Shown in pieces: positions 28,035-36,958 of a stretch of DNA of 40,248 bases. The DNA is from Verrucomicrobiota bacterium (GTDB taxonomy: Bacteria; Verrucomicrobiota; Verrucomicrobiia; Opitutales; Opitutaceae). The translations under genes were made by a program, and so were the position numbers. The stretch spans positions 1 through 40,248 of the forward strand of contig JACQWL010000591.1 of NCBI GenBank assembly GCA_016209255.1. The letters run 5' to 3'. The notes under the pieces are model-generated. The model searched no databases. It was not told the origin of the DNA and saw only the letters and a program-made list of their open reading frames with translations. The first letter of the stretch is position 1. Each line of letters opens with the position of its first letter.

Positions 28035-28128
28035 CCCACGGAACATACGGAATACACGGAAGAAGTTTTCCCGCCTCTCGCGGCGCCGACGGCGACCAGG
28101 GTTCCGTGTATTCCGTGGGTTCCGTGGG
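28035..28128. repeat. Hairpin with arms of 9-nt tandem units
   Basis: CCCACGGAACATACGGAATACACGGAA (28035-28061) / TTCCGTGTATTCCGTGGGTTCCGTGGG (28102-28128). Confidence 0.85.
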
Positions 28129-28197
28129 CAATGCGCTCTCTCCGTTCTCCGGCTGCGGGCGCGCCGGGATGTCTACGGCGTTCCGCCGCAACAGGAA

Positions 28198-29832
28198 TCA
28201 TTCCCCGAGCCGCACCGCCTGATACCGCCGCGTGCCGAGCAAGGCGGGCGGCCAGCCCTTCACCGCGGGGTGCAGGAGATACGTTTGCGCGCCGTGGAAG
28301 AGCGGCGCGATCGGCGCGGCGTCGAGCAGCAGGGCCTCCGCTTTCTGGAGGCTCTCGTGCCGTTGGACGTTGTTGGCGGTGCCGTCGGCGGCGGTGAGGA
28401 GGAGATCGAAATCGCGATTGCCCCAGCCGGTCCAGTTGTAGCCGCCGCCGGTGACGAAGAGGCCGAGGAAGTTTGCGGGATCGGGAAAATCGCCAATCCA
28501 TGAGCCGAAGCTGATCATGTAGGCGAGGGACTGCTGGTTTTGCAGCCACGTCTTCTGCTCAGTTTGCGTGATGGTGATACGCAGCCCGAGTTCACGCTGC
28601 CAGGTGGCCTGCAACACCTCGGCCACCTGCGGCTGGATCTCGTCGTTGCGGCACTGCACCTCGAACGCCGGCAGCCCGGCGCCGTTCGCATGGCCCGCCG
28701 CGGTCAGCAGCCCGCGGGCGGCGTCGAAATTTGTCCCGGTCTGCGCCTGCGCCGTGTAGCCGCCGGTGCCGGGCGGCGTGAGCGTGAACGCCGGCGCCCG
28801 GCTGCCCCGCAGCACGGTGCGGGCGATGGCCTCGCGCGGGATCGCGAGCGAGAGGGCCCGGCGCACGCGGGCGTCGTCGAGTGGCCGACGCTGCGTGTTG
28901 AAGCGCAGGAAGACCGTCTGGAGAAACGGATCGAGCCGCAGCTCCGCCATGGCCGCGGCCTCGCCCCGACTCGCGCGCTCCCGCCAGGCGGATACTTTCG
29001 TCAACGGCAGCGTGAACGTGGCGTGAACCTGGCGGGCGCGAAAGTTGCGCTCGTCGACATCCGGATTCTCGGTGGGAAAGAAAACGATCTCCCGCAGCCC
29101 CACGTTGGCCGCGTCCCGGTGGTGCGGATTCCGGGCGACGGCAATGCGCGCGTTGGGGAGCCACTCCTTCAGCAGGAACGGGCCGTTGCCGGCGAGATTG
29201 CCGGGGCGCGTCCATGCCGTGCCGCGTTTCGTGAGCGCGTCGAATTTTGCGAGGACGCGGACGTTGACCGGGTACGTGGCCGGCTGCGCCGTGAGCATCG
29301 CGAAATACGGCGTGGGCCGCGCCAACGTGACCACCAGCGTGCGGGTGTCGGGCGCGGCGACGCCGAGGGCGCCCGGCTCCGTGACCGTGCCCTTGTTGAA
29401 TGCCTCGGCGTTTTGGATCGGATAAAGGTAATAGGCGTTTTCCGCCCCCAGGGCTGGCGAGAGCAGCCGTCGCCAGGACGCGACAAAGTCGTCCGCGGTG
29501 AGCGGCTCACCGTTGGACCATTTCAATCCCGGACGCAGTTGGAATGTCCAGGTGAGGCCGTCGGCGGAAATGTCCCAGCGTTCCGCGGCGGTGGGCGCGG
29601 GCTGCGAGGTCTGCTCGTCGAGGGCCGTCAGGCCCTCGAAGAGGGCCATCATGATGTTCTGATCGGAGTAGGCGGTGAGGATCTGCGGATCGAGATCGGC
29701 GGGTTCGGCGCCGTTGCCGAGGAGGAGGGTCTGCGTGCGGATGCCGGCGTCGGCGGGGGTTTCGCGTTTCGCGCAGCCCATGAAACTGAGGGCGGACGAC
29801 AGAAGACAGAGAACCGGCGGGCGGAAACGCAT
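28198..29832 (-). CDS. Peptide/oligopeptide ABC transporter substrate-binding lipoprotein (SBP_bac_5, OppA-like)
   Basis: Lipobox LSFMGC; NGAEPADLDPQILTAYSDQNIMMALFEGL, FQLRPGLKWSNGEPLTADDFVASWRRLLSP, ARNPHHRD. Confidence 0.92.
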   Translation of the reverse strand: MRFRPPVLCLLSSALSFMGCAKRETPADAGIRTQTLLLGNGAEPADLDPQILTAYSDQNIMMALFEGLTALDEQTSQPAPTAAERWDISADGLTWTFQLRPGLKWSNGEPLTADDFVASWRRLLSPALGAENAYYLYPIQNAEAFNKGTVTEPGALGVAAPDTRTLVVTLARPTPYFAMLTAQPATYPVNVRVLAKFDALTKRGTAWTRPGNLAGNGPFLLKEWLPNARIAVARNPHHRDAANVGLREIVFFPTENPDVDERNFRARQVHATFTLPLTKVSAWRERASRGEAAAMAELRLDPFLQTVFLRFNTQRRPLDDARVRRALSLAIPREAIARTVLRGSRAPAFTLTPPGTGGYTAQAQTGTNFDAARGLLTAAGHANGAGLPAFEVQCRNDEIQPQVAEVLQATWQRELGLRITITQTEQKTWLQNQQSLAYMISFGSWIGDFPDPANFLGLFVTGGGYNWTGWGNRDFDLLLTAADGTANNVQRHESLQKAEALLLDAAPIAPLFHGAQTYLLHPAVKGWPPALLGTRRYQAVRLGE

Positions 29833-29938
29833 GGCTCAGGGATACCGCGGCTGGCGTTCGAGGCAAAAATCTTTTCGATGAAGTCGATACGGAGGGTGTT
29901 TTCGGAGTTGGGCCTGGTGAGGTTGGGTGGAAAACTTG

Positions 29939-30003
29939 CCCACGAAACACACGAAAAGACGCGAAAGCCAAACGCACTTTCGTGTTTTTGGTGTGTTTCG
30001 TGG
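29939..30003. repeat. Hairpin with short-unit arms (CACGAAA-type)
   Basis: CCCACGAAACACACGAAAAGACGCGAAAG / CTTTCGTGTTTTTGGTGTGTTTCGTGGG. Confidence 0.82.
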
Positions 30004-30205
30004 GGAAAAAATCGTCGGGGCTTGCGAGGACTCTCCAGGATAGCAGTGCAGTGTCGGGAGTCATTTCGGGCTCCGCGTTCTCCGGGCGCTCCGCGTGAAA
30101 ATCTGCCCCAATCATTGTGACAAACATATCGGTCGCCGCGCGAATAGTCAGGCGGATTGACCCCGACAATGGACCGGACGAGCCTGCGGTGTCGGCTTTA
30201 GCTCG

Positions 30206-30227
30206 ATTGGGGCCACGTGGTCCCAAT
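30206..30227. repeat. Palindrome ATTGGGGCCACGTGGTCCCAAT
   Basis: 22 bp with one mismatched pair; related to 40076-40099. Confidence 0.8.
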
Positions 30228-30445
30228 TGGCAACGGCCGGGGGAGCCTGGCCGGATTGGCCGGGTGTCGGCGAACGCGCCGACGTGAAAACCATGGAGTG
30301 GGAACGCTAATCTGCGCTAATCTCCGGGATCAAGGGCGAGGCCGGGGTGTGCGTGCGCCGCCTCATCGGCGGCGCGTGACACCGTGACGCGTAATTTCTA
30401 AGGATTCTATCAGCGGAGATGGCGCGTCTCAATCTCCTGCCTTTT

Positions 30446-30546
30446 GTAGGGCTGCCGCTCGGTCGGCAGGCCGCGCGTGGTCATCCTGCTCAAGTGGCCC
30501 GCCCCTTCGGCTGCGCTCAAGGGCAGGCTATCAGCGGCGGCCCTAC
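30446..30546. repeat. Inverted repeat (GTAGGGCTGCCGCT / AGCGGCGGCCCTAC)
   Basis: Arms 30446-30459 and 30533-30546. Confidence 0.75.
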
Positions 30547-30650
30547 GCGATTGCAGCGCTGGCTTGCAGGAGACTGGAATGGCCCGCCTGCGAACCGCTT
30601 CTTTTTTTGGTGCGGTTTCCGTCGTCGTGGGTGCTATGATGCCATCCGCC

Positions 30651-32012
30651 ATGAATGACGATTCGGAACTCCTCCACCGCTACGTTGTAGAAGGCGCGGA
30701 GGACGCCTTTGCCGAATTGGTGCGGCGGCACCTGAACCTGGTGTATTCCGCCGCGCTGCGGCAGGTGAACGGCGATGCGCCCCTCGCGGCCGACATCGCG
30801 CAGCTCGTATTCACCGATCTCGCGCGCAAGGCGGCGCTCCTCGCGAATCATCGCGTGCTGGCGGGCTGGCTGTTCACCAACACGCGGTTTGCCGCGGCCA
30901 AGGCGGTGCGCGGCGAACGGCGCCGTCACGCGCGCGAACGGAAGGCCCAAATGCGGCACGAACCCTCCACCGATCCGGCGGCGCCACTCGACTGGAGCTG
31001 CGTGCGGCCGGTGCTCGACGAGATCATCGACGAATTGAGCGACCGCGATCGCGAGGCGATCCTGCTGCGGTTTTTCGAGGGACGCGACTGCGCGGGCGTG
31101 GGCGCGAGACTCAACCTCAACGACGACACCGCGCGGATGCGCGTGGAGCGGGCGCTGGACACGCTGCGCGCGCTACTGGAGCGGCGCGGCGTCACGTCGA
31201 CCACGGCGGCGCTGGCCGCGGCGATGGCGAACCAGGCGGTGCTGGCGGCACCGGCCGGACTGGCGGCCACGGTCACGGGCGCAGCGCTGGCCGGCGCCGG
31301 CGCGGGTGCCGGCGTCGCGACGACGGCGGCGACTTTCGTGGGTGTGACGAAATCACAGATTGGGCTTGCCGCTGCCCTTGCGGTGGTGGGTGCGACCGGC
31401 TTCGTGATCCAGGAAAACACGAATGCGACGTTGCGCGGCGAACTCGCGGCGTTGGGGCGGCAAGAAATGAAGCTGGCCGCGCTCCGCGTGGAGGACGAGC
31501 AGCGGGCGAAAACCGCCGCCGAGATCGCGGAACTGCGGAGCGACGACGCCGAGTTCGCGCGGTTGCGCGATGAAACCGAGGCGTTGAAGGGCCGGCTGGA
31601 AGCCGGCGCGCAAGGGCGGCTGGCGGGCGGCGCGGTTCCGGCGGCGGACCCGAGTCGCGGGCCCACGTACGATATCGGCCAGCTTGATCGCCCGCCGCGG
31701 CCGAGTTCTCAGCCGCGGCCCGCCTATCCGGCCGAATTGCGCAAGGCGGGCCTTTCCGGCGAGGTCCAGGTGGAATTCATTGTCGACGCGCAGGGTGCGG
31801 TCCGGGAGGCGAGGGCCGTGAACTCCACCTGGCGCGAGTTTGAGTCCGCGGCGATCGAGGCGGTGAGCAAGTGGAAATTTCTGCCGGGCCAGAAGGATGG
31901 CCGGCCGGTCGGCGCGCGGTTGCGGATGCCGATCGTGTTCCGCCTGAGCGACGGAGCGGGCACCCCCGCTGCGGATCAGGGGAAGAAACCGGGGCAGCCC
32001 AACTGGTTCTAA
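30651..32012 (+). CDS. ECF-type sigma factor fused to TM helix, coiled coil and TonB C-terminal domain
   Basis: Sigma: MNDDSELLHRYVVEGAEDAFAELVRRHLNLVYSAALRQVNGD...DREAILLRFFEGRDCAGVGARLNLNDDTARMRVERALDTLRALL; TM near IGLAAALAVVGATGFVI; TonB_C: RPAYPAELRKAGLSGEVQVEFIVDAQGAVREARAVNSTWREFESAAIEAVSKWKFLPGQKDGRPV. Confidence 0.88.
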   Translation: MNDDSELLHRYVVEGAEDAFAELVRRHLNLVYSAALRQVNGDAPLAADIAQLVFTDLARKAALLANHRVLAGWLFTNTRFAAAKAVRGERRRHARERKAQMRHEPSTDPAAPLDWSCVRPVLDEIIDELSDRDREAILLRFFEGRDCAGVGARLNLNDDTARMRVERALDTLRALLERRGVTSTTAALAAAMANQAVLAAPAGLAATVTGAALAGAGAGAGVATTAATFVGVTKSQIGLAAALAVVGATGFVIQENTNATLRGELAALGRQEMKLAALRVEDEQRAKTAAEIAELRSDDAEFARLRDETEALKGRLEAGAQGRLAGGAVPAADPSRGPTYDIGQLDRPPRPSSQPRPAYPAELRKAGLSGEVQVEFIVDAQGAVREARAVNSTWREFESAAIEAVSKWKFLPGQKDGRPVGARLRMPIVFRLSDGAGTPAADQGKKPGQPNWF

Positions 32013-32013
32013 C

Positions 32014-32805
32014 ATGCGTCGTGGCACGATAGCGGGATGGCTCCTCCTGGGCGGTTTTGCCGCGGTCGGCGGAATCGTGCTGGCTTGGCAGCAGCAGGCG
32101 ACGGCGCAGTTGCGCCACGAACTCGCGCTCGCCCGGGAGGAACACCGTGAGGCGGCACGCCTGCGCGCCGAGCGGGAGCGAGCGACCGCCGCGCAGGGGT
32201 CGGCGGCCGAGTTGTCGGCGCTGCGTGCCGATCGGGCCGCGCTCGGCCGCTTGCGGTCCGAGATCGAAATGTTGAAGACGCGGATGGATGAGATTGAGCA
32301 GGCGCCCGCCGCGGACACGATCACCGTGACTTCCCCGCCAGCCACGTCGGAGCTGATCCCGGCGAGCACCTGGGAAAATGCGGGTCGCGCCACGCCGAAG
32401 GCCACCCTGGAGACCGCGCTTTGGGCGGCGGTGGGGGGCGACATCGATGTGCTGGCGGACACAATCAGCCTGGACGCCGGCGCGCGCGCGAAAGCGGAGG
32501 CGATTCTGGCCGGGTTGCCGGCGGCGGCGCGGACCCACTATGCGTCGCCAGAAAAACTCGTGGCGCTTCTCACCGCGAAGGATGTGCCGGAGGGCGCGAG
32601 CATGCGCGTGGTGGCGCAATCCGGCACGGCGACCGACGAGGCGAGATTGTACGTGGTCTTGCAGGGCGAGAAAGCGACGCGAGGCGCCGACCTCGCCCTG
32701 CGCCGGCACGCCGGCAACTGGAAGCTGGTGGTGCCGGAAAGCGCGGTGGAAAAATACGGCGCGATGTTGAAAGACGAGGCAGCGATCGCCGGCGGCGTCC
32801 GGTAG
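32014..32805 (+). CDS. Membrane-anchored coiled-coil protein coupled to the sigma gene
   Basis: N-terminal TM plus coiled coil resembling the sigma-factor tail; ATG one nt after the sigma stop (TAAcATG). Confidence 0.75.
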   Translation: MRRGTIAGWLLLGGFAAVGGIVLAWQQQATAQLRHELALAREEHREAARLRAERERATAAQGSAAELSALRADRAALGRLRSEIEMLKTRMDEIEQAPAADTITVTSPPATSELIPASTWENAGRATPKATLETALWAAVGGDIDVLADTISLDAGARAKAEAILAGLPAAARTHYASPEKLVALLTAKDVPEGASMRVVAQSGTATDEARLYVVLQGEKATRGADLALRRHAGNWKLVVPESAVEKYGAMLKDEAAIAGGVR

Positions 32806-32924
32806 GGGAGGTCCGTCCCCGGTTTGTCGTTCTGAGCGTCAGCGAGAAATCCAGCCGCGCGGCCGCAGGCGCGCAGCGGGCTGGACTCTTCGTTTCGCTG
32901 CCAATGAACTCGCGGCTCCCGGTT

Positions 32925-33001
32925 GTAGGCGCCTGCTTGCAGGCGATGCTCGGCGCGCGCCGAAGGACAGGGTCTCGAATCGCCTGCAAGCAGGCTCCTA
33001 C
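32925..33001. repeat. Inverted repeat (GTAGGCGCCTGCTTGCAGGCGAT / ATCGCCTGCAAGCAGGCTCCTAC)
   Basis: 23-bp arms, one mismatch; short related hairpin at 35971-35999. Confidence 0.88.
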
Positions 33002-33020
33002 CTCTTGGCCCCGGAATGTC

Positions 33021-33788
33021 TCACGTCTTGGAGCCGGCCCAGCGGAGTTTGATTTCGGGGTGGGTTTCCCGCAGTATATCGTAAATGCGTTGTTTCTCCT
33101 CTTTGCCAATATACGAATAGCGATCCCCCGCATCGCGGCCGCGCAACACATCGCCGAGCCGCGCGATTATCCTGGCCTTGAGCGGCTCGGGCAGGCGGCG
33201 AAACGAATCGGAATAGATCAGGTAGCTGCAGCGGTTGGCAAAAACGTGGTCGCGCAACCGGAGATCCTTCAACGCGTGGCCGGCCCGGCTGCGGGGTGCG
33301 TCTTGCGCGAAAACCCGGCGGAACGCCTCGCCGCCCGTCGCTCCGTCCGGCAATGGCGCCTCCCCACGGCAGAGCAGGCGGTCGAGCACATCCTCGACCG
33401 CGTGGGCAAAAACGCTCTTGACGCTGTCGTAGGTCGGCTCGTCCGTCACCGTTTCCTTCAGGTCGGTCTGCAGGGCCCTCTGGTACACGAGCATCTTCCG
33501 GCAGTCGAAGGCGGCGCGCGTCAGGCTGGTTTTCGAAAACACCATGATCTGGCTTTCCACGGGAACGTTCAGCTCGCGGAGCAGGGTTCGCAGCATGTGC
33601 CTGGCGGTGCCGCTGAGCTGAAGCTGTCCGGCGGCGATGCGCTGCCCAAGCTCCGCCACGGCGTCGTGCGGCGTGGTGGCGGAGTAATTTACCGGGGGCC
33701 GCTCGTAGTCCGGAACGCCCTGGGCCTGCGCTCCGGTTGCGCCAAAAACAAGGCAGCCAACGAGGCGGAGCAAGTGGCGGTGATTCAT
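33021..33788 (-). CDS. Hypothetical secreted protein
   Basis: Signal peptide; VPVESQIMVFSKTSL and RDHVFANRCSYLIYSDSFRRLPEPLKARI motifs. Confidence 0.7.
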   Translation of the reverse strand: MNHRHLLRLVGCLVFGATGAQAQGVPDYERPPVNYSATTPHDAVAELGQRIAAGQLQLSGTARHMLRTLLRELNVPVESQIMVFSKTSLTRAAFDCRKMLVYQRALQTDLKETVTDEPTYDSVKSVFAHAVEDVLDRLLCRGEAPLPDGATGGEAFRRVFAQDAPRSRAGHALKDLRLRDHVFANRCSYLIYSDSFRRLPEPLKARIIARLGDVLRGRDAGDRYSYIGKEEKQRIYDILRETHPEIKLRWAGSKT

Positions 33789-33900
33789 GGTTCGAGCGTT
33801 CGTCCTGAGTGGACGAACCTCTGCTTCTCACGTTGTCGTCGAGGGCACAACTGCTTTTCGGGTGATTTCGAGTGCGCGGCGCATCTCACTTTCTGGACAC

Positions 33901-33959
33901 TGGGGACGCGACGCCCTCGTCGCGTGGGTGGAAACCGCGACGGGGGCGTCGCGGCTCCA
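33901..33959. repeat. Inverted repeat, GCGACGCCC..GTTTCCA family
   Basis: TGGGGACGCGACGCCCTCGTCGCG / CGCGACGGGGGCGTCGCGGCTCCA. Confidence 0.82.
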
Positions 33960-34127
33960 AAAACCTCACGGCTGAAATCGGCGGCATTTCCGACTCGTCC
34001 AGAAACTGGGATGCGCCCCTCCACCGGCCGGCGTTAGATTTTCGTTTGGCTCTTGGGCCAACCGCGATTTGTCTGGATCCGCTGTACACCGAACGGTGCG
34101 TCCCACTGCTCCGATTTCCGAGAAACC

Positions 34128-35525
34128 ATGAACTTCAACCCCGCAGGTTTCCACTCCGCGACGAATTTGTTTCGAGCCGCCGCCGCCGCGGCGATCCTCA
34201 ACACTCTCGCGACCGGTCTTTGGGCCGAGATCGTCGTGTTCAACGACGATGGCTGCTGGAACTGGCTGCAGGACGAGCGCGTGATCGTGGCCGGCGGCAA
34301 GCTGATCATCGGATCCGTGGCCGCGGGGACGCACGACCCAACCCGGATGGGGGACGTCGAGGCGGTGTCCTACGACCTGAAGACTGGCAACAAGCAGAGG
34401 TTCACGCTCCATCACGCCGGGACCGTGGCTGCGCAGAAATTGTGGAAGGACGATCACAATTGCCCGGCTTTCGTCGCCCGTCCGGACGGACGCGTGCTGG
34501 CGCTCTACGCCCACCACGGGCGGGACGAGAAATTGTACCACCGCGTCGCGGCCGCCGGCCCCGATTTTTCCACGTGGGAAGAGGAGCAGGTCTTTGCCGT
34601 CACGCCCGGATCCCGGGTGGGATTCCCGAACCTGGTTTACCTCTCCGCGGAGAACGGCGGCAAAGGCCGGCTGCTGGGTTTCTTTCGCGGACTGAACAAC
34701 AAGCTCATGCCCTCTTGGGCGTTTTCGGACGACGCCGGAAGGACCTGGTCGGCGGGCAATGTATTTATCGAGGTGTCCCCGAAGACGGTTCCGTATGTCA
34801 AGTATGCCGGCAACGGCCGCGACACCGTGCATATCGCATTTACGGATGGCCACCGGGTGAATTTCAACAACGGGGTCTATCATGTTGTCTATCGCGATGG
34901 ATCGCTGCATCGCAGCGACGGCACGCCGCTTCGCAGCCTCCGGGAAGGCCTGAGATCCGCGGCCGAGGGAACGCGCATCTATCAAGCCAACGCGGAGAGC
35001 GTTGCGATGATCAGCGACCTGCATCTCGACGCGCGGGGCCATCCGCATGTCGTCTATTCGGTGCAGAAGGACACGGCGCGTTTGCGACCGCGGCCGATCG
35101 GAGCGGATCACCGCTATCGTTATGCCAGATGGACAGGGCGCGATTGGCTGGATCGCGAGATCGCGTACGCGGGAGGCGAGGTCCACCCGGTGGCGGACGA
35201 CGACTGTACCGGTTTGATCGCGCTGGATCCGCAGAACCTGAACGTCGTTTATATATCAACGGACGCCGATCCGGTCCGGGGCACGCCCCTGATCAGCGCG
35301 GCGGATGGGAAGCGACATTGGGAGATCTTCAAAGGCACGACCGCGGACGGCGGGGCGACGTGGGGATGGGCGGCGATCACGCGGGACTCGGTCCGCGACA
35401 ACATCCGGCCGGTGGTGCCGGTGGGGCTGGTGGGGCAAAGCGCCGTGATCTGGTTGCGCGGCGTGATGCGCATGCCCAACGACTACGAGTTCGAGGTGGT
35501 CGGGCTGGTTTCGGACCCGTCGTAG
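34128..35525 (+). CDS. BNR-repeat (BNR_4-like) secreted protein, putative polysaccharide-active
   Basis: Signal peptide; CWNWLQDERVIVAGGKLIIG, DDHNCPAFVARPDGRVLALYAHHGRDEKLYHR. Confidence 0.78.
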   Translation: MNFNPAGFHSATNLFRAAAAAAILNTLATGLWAEIVVFNDDGCWNWLQDERVIVAGGKLIIGSVAAGTHDPTRMGDVEAVSYDLKTGNKQRFTLHHAGTVAAQKLWKDDHNCPAFVARPDGRVLALYAHHGRDEKLYHRVAAAGPDFSTWEEEQVFAVTPGSRVGFPNLVYLSAENGGKGRLLGFFRGLNNKLMPSWAFSDDAGRTWSAGNVFIEVSPKTVPYVKYAGNGRDTVHIAFTDGHRVNFNNGVYHVVYRDGSLHRSDGTPLRSLREGLRSAAEGTRIYQANAESVAMISDLHLDARGHPHVVYSVQKDTARLRPRPIGADHRYRYARWTGRDWLDREIAYAGGEVHPVADDDCTGLIALDPQNLNVVYISTDADPVRGTPLISAADGKRHWEIFKGTTADGGATWGWAAITRDSVRDNIRPVVPVGLVGQSAVIWLRGVMRMPNDYEFEVVGLVSDPS

Positions 35526-35724
35526 CGGGAGGGTGGACAGCTCGATCCTGGGCCGCCACGTGAGCGGCGGTGTTTTGTTGGATGCCCGAGTTTTCCACCA
35601 TCTCTGCGCTCACGTGTAGGGCGATCGGCGGTATCAGATTCGTCCTCTGTATTACACTATTCGTAGTTCGTCTTGCGCCGCGAGGAATTTTCCAGGGCGG
35701 GCTGGCCGCAAGAAAGCGCAGAAC

Positions 35725-35859
35725 GATTCGTGCCTTGATTCGTGGCAATTCGTGCCATTCGTGGGAAAAAGTCCGATGGATTGGGGCAGGAGACCGCCAA
35801 GGCAGTTGGCCCACGAATGCACCTGAGGCGCACAAGTTACACGAATGGGCACGAATGCC
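35725..35859. repeat. Short-unit (ATTCGTGCC-type) repeat arms in inverted arrangement
   Basis: gattcgtgccttgattcgtggcaattcgtgccattcgtggg ... cccacgaatgcac...cacgaatgggcacgaatgcc. Confidence 0.75.
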
Positions 35860-36014
35860 GGAAAATTCGGCGGCACGCTCGAATCGGTTTCCTTTGGTTG
35901 CGGCTTTGCCGCGCTGAGCATTCGCTGTGTGTCCGATACCCCGAGGCTCGCTTCGGCTTGCATGCGTGGGAGGTAGAAGCCGGCAAGCAGGCTCCTACCC
36001 TCGGAGCAATTGCC

Positions 36015-36281
36015 TCAGGCGGACAGCGACACCGCCGGGCACGCGGCCGACACGGGGCAGGCCCGCCGGATGGGCAGGCGCACCGGCCGCGCGGCCTCGA
36101 TCGGCCCGGGCGCGTTGCGATATTGCGCGAATGTCCAGCCGGCAACGCCGGCGGCGAAGAGGATCGAGAGGAGCGCCGCGGCATCCGGCGACTGGCCGCT
36201 GGCGAGAACACCCGCCGTGATGAGGGCGGCGGTGGCGAGAGTGACGAGGAGGTTCGGGAAGAAGCTGGCGATTGTTTTCAT
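36015..36281 (-). CDS. Small hypothetical membrane protein
   Basis: MKTIASFFPNLLVTLATAALITAGVLASGQSPDAAALLSILFAAGVAGWTFAQYRNAPG. Confidence 0.55.
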   Translation of the reverse strand: MKTIASFFPNLLVTLATAALITAGVLASGQSPDAAALLSILFAAGVAGWTFAQYRNAPGPIEAARPVRLPIRRACPVSAACPAVSLSA

Positions 36282-36374
36282 GCCCCCATAAACGCACGAG
36301 TTCGCGAAAAGTTGCAGGAAATTTACGTCCTGGATGTCGAGCAGCTTTCCAAAGCGAAAACCAAATTGGTGACT

Positions 36375-36442
36375 GTACGGGCGTCGCCTGCCGACGCCCG
36401 TTTCCACCTCGTACGACGGGCGTCGGCAAGCGACGCCCCTAC
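36375..36442. repeat. Inverted repeat, same family as 19647-19714
   Basis: GTACGGGCGTCGCCTGCCGACGCCCG / CGGGCGTCGGCAAGCGACGCCCCTAC with loop containing TTTCCAC. Confidence 0.9.
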
Positions 36443-36958
36443 GCCTCGAAAGAATCGTTACGGCTCAGGATGTCGTGCCCGCTCTGAGCGAAGAGCGAAT
36501 GGCTGGAGCCGCAGCTGTCCGCGCAGCGGACATTACGGCGAGGCGCTTGCTTGCCGCGTCGAAGCGCAGCAGAGACGGGCCGCCACCCTGTTCGGGAACC
36601 CCAGACTCACGTTTGCCTGCAAGCACTGAATGGTCTGAGGCTGCGCCTCGTTAGAACGAACCTTTCACGCCGAAGGCCTACTGCGCCCCGAATTCGCTTT
36701 GGGTCAGCCAGTGCGAATAACCGAAAGTTGTGGCGGGCGGGGTGGGCGGGCAGCCCGGGGATGATGAAGCCCAATTCCAAAATGCCGATCATCAACCCAC
36801 AAAAGAAGGCCATCACGAAGCGGATCGATTCGCAAAGGTAATCTTGGTGGACATCCAGGCCCGCGTATTCATGGATCTTCACGGCATGTTTTTCGTGTGT
36901 TTCGTGGTTTTCACCGACTGTATCGTTACGGCTTAGAAACTCCGAACCTTTCAATCCC

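Noticed and set aside
27955-28191. N-terminal extension PTEPTEYTEPWSPSAPREAG of ORF 27469..28191
   Set aside because: Translation of the nonamer hairpin; the ATG at 27954 followed by a signal peptide is a better start.
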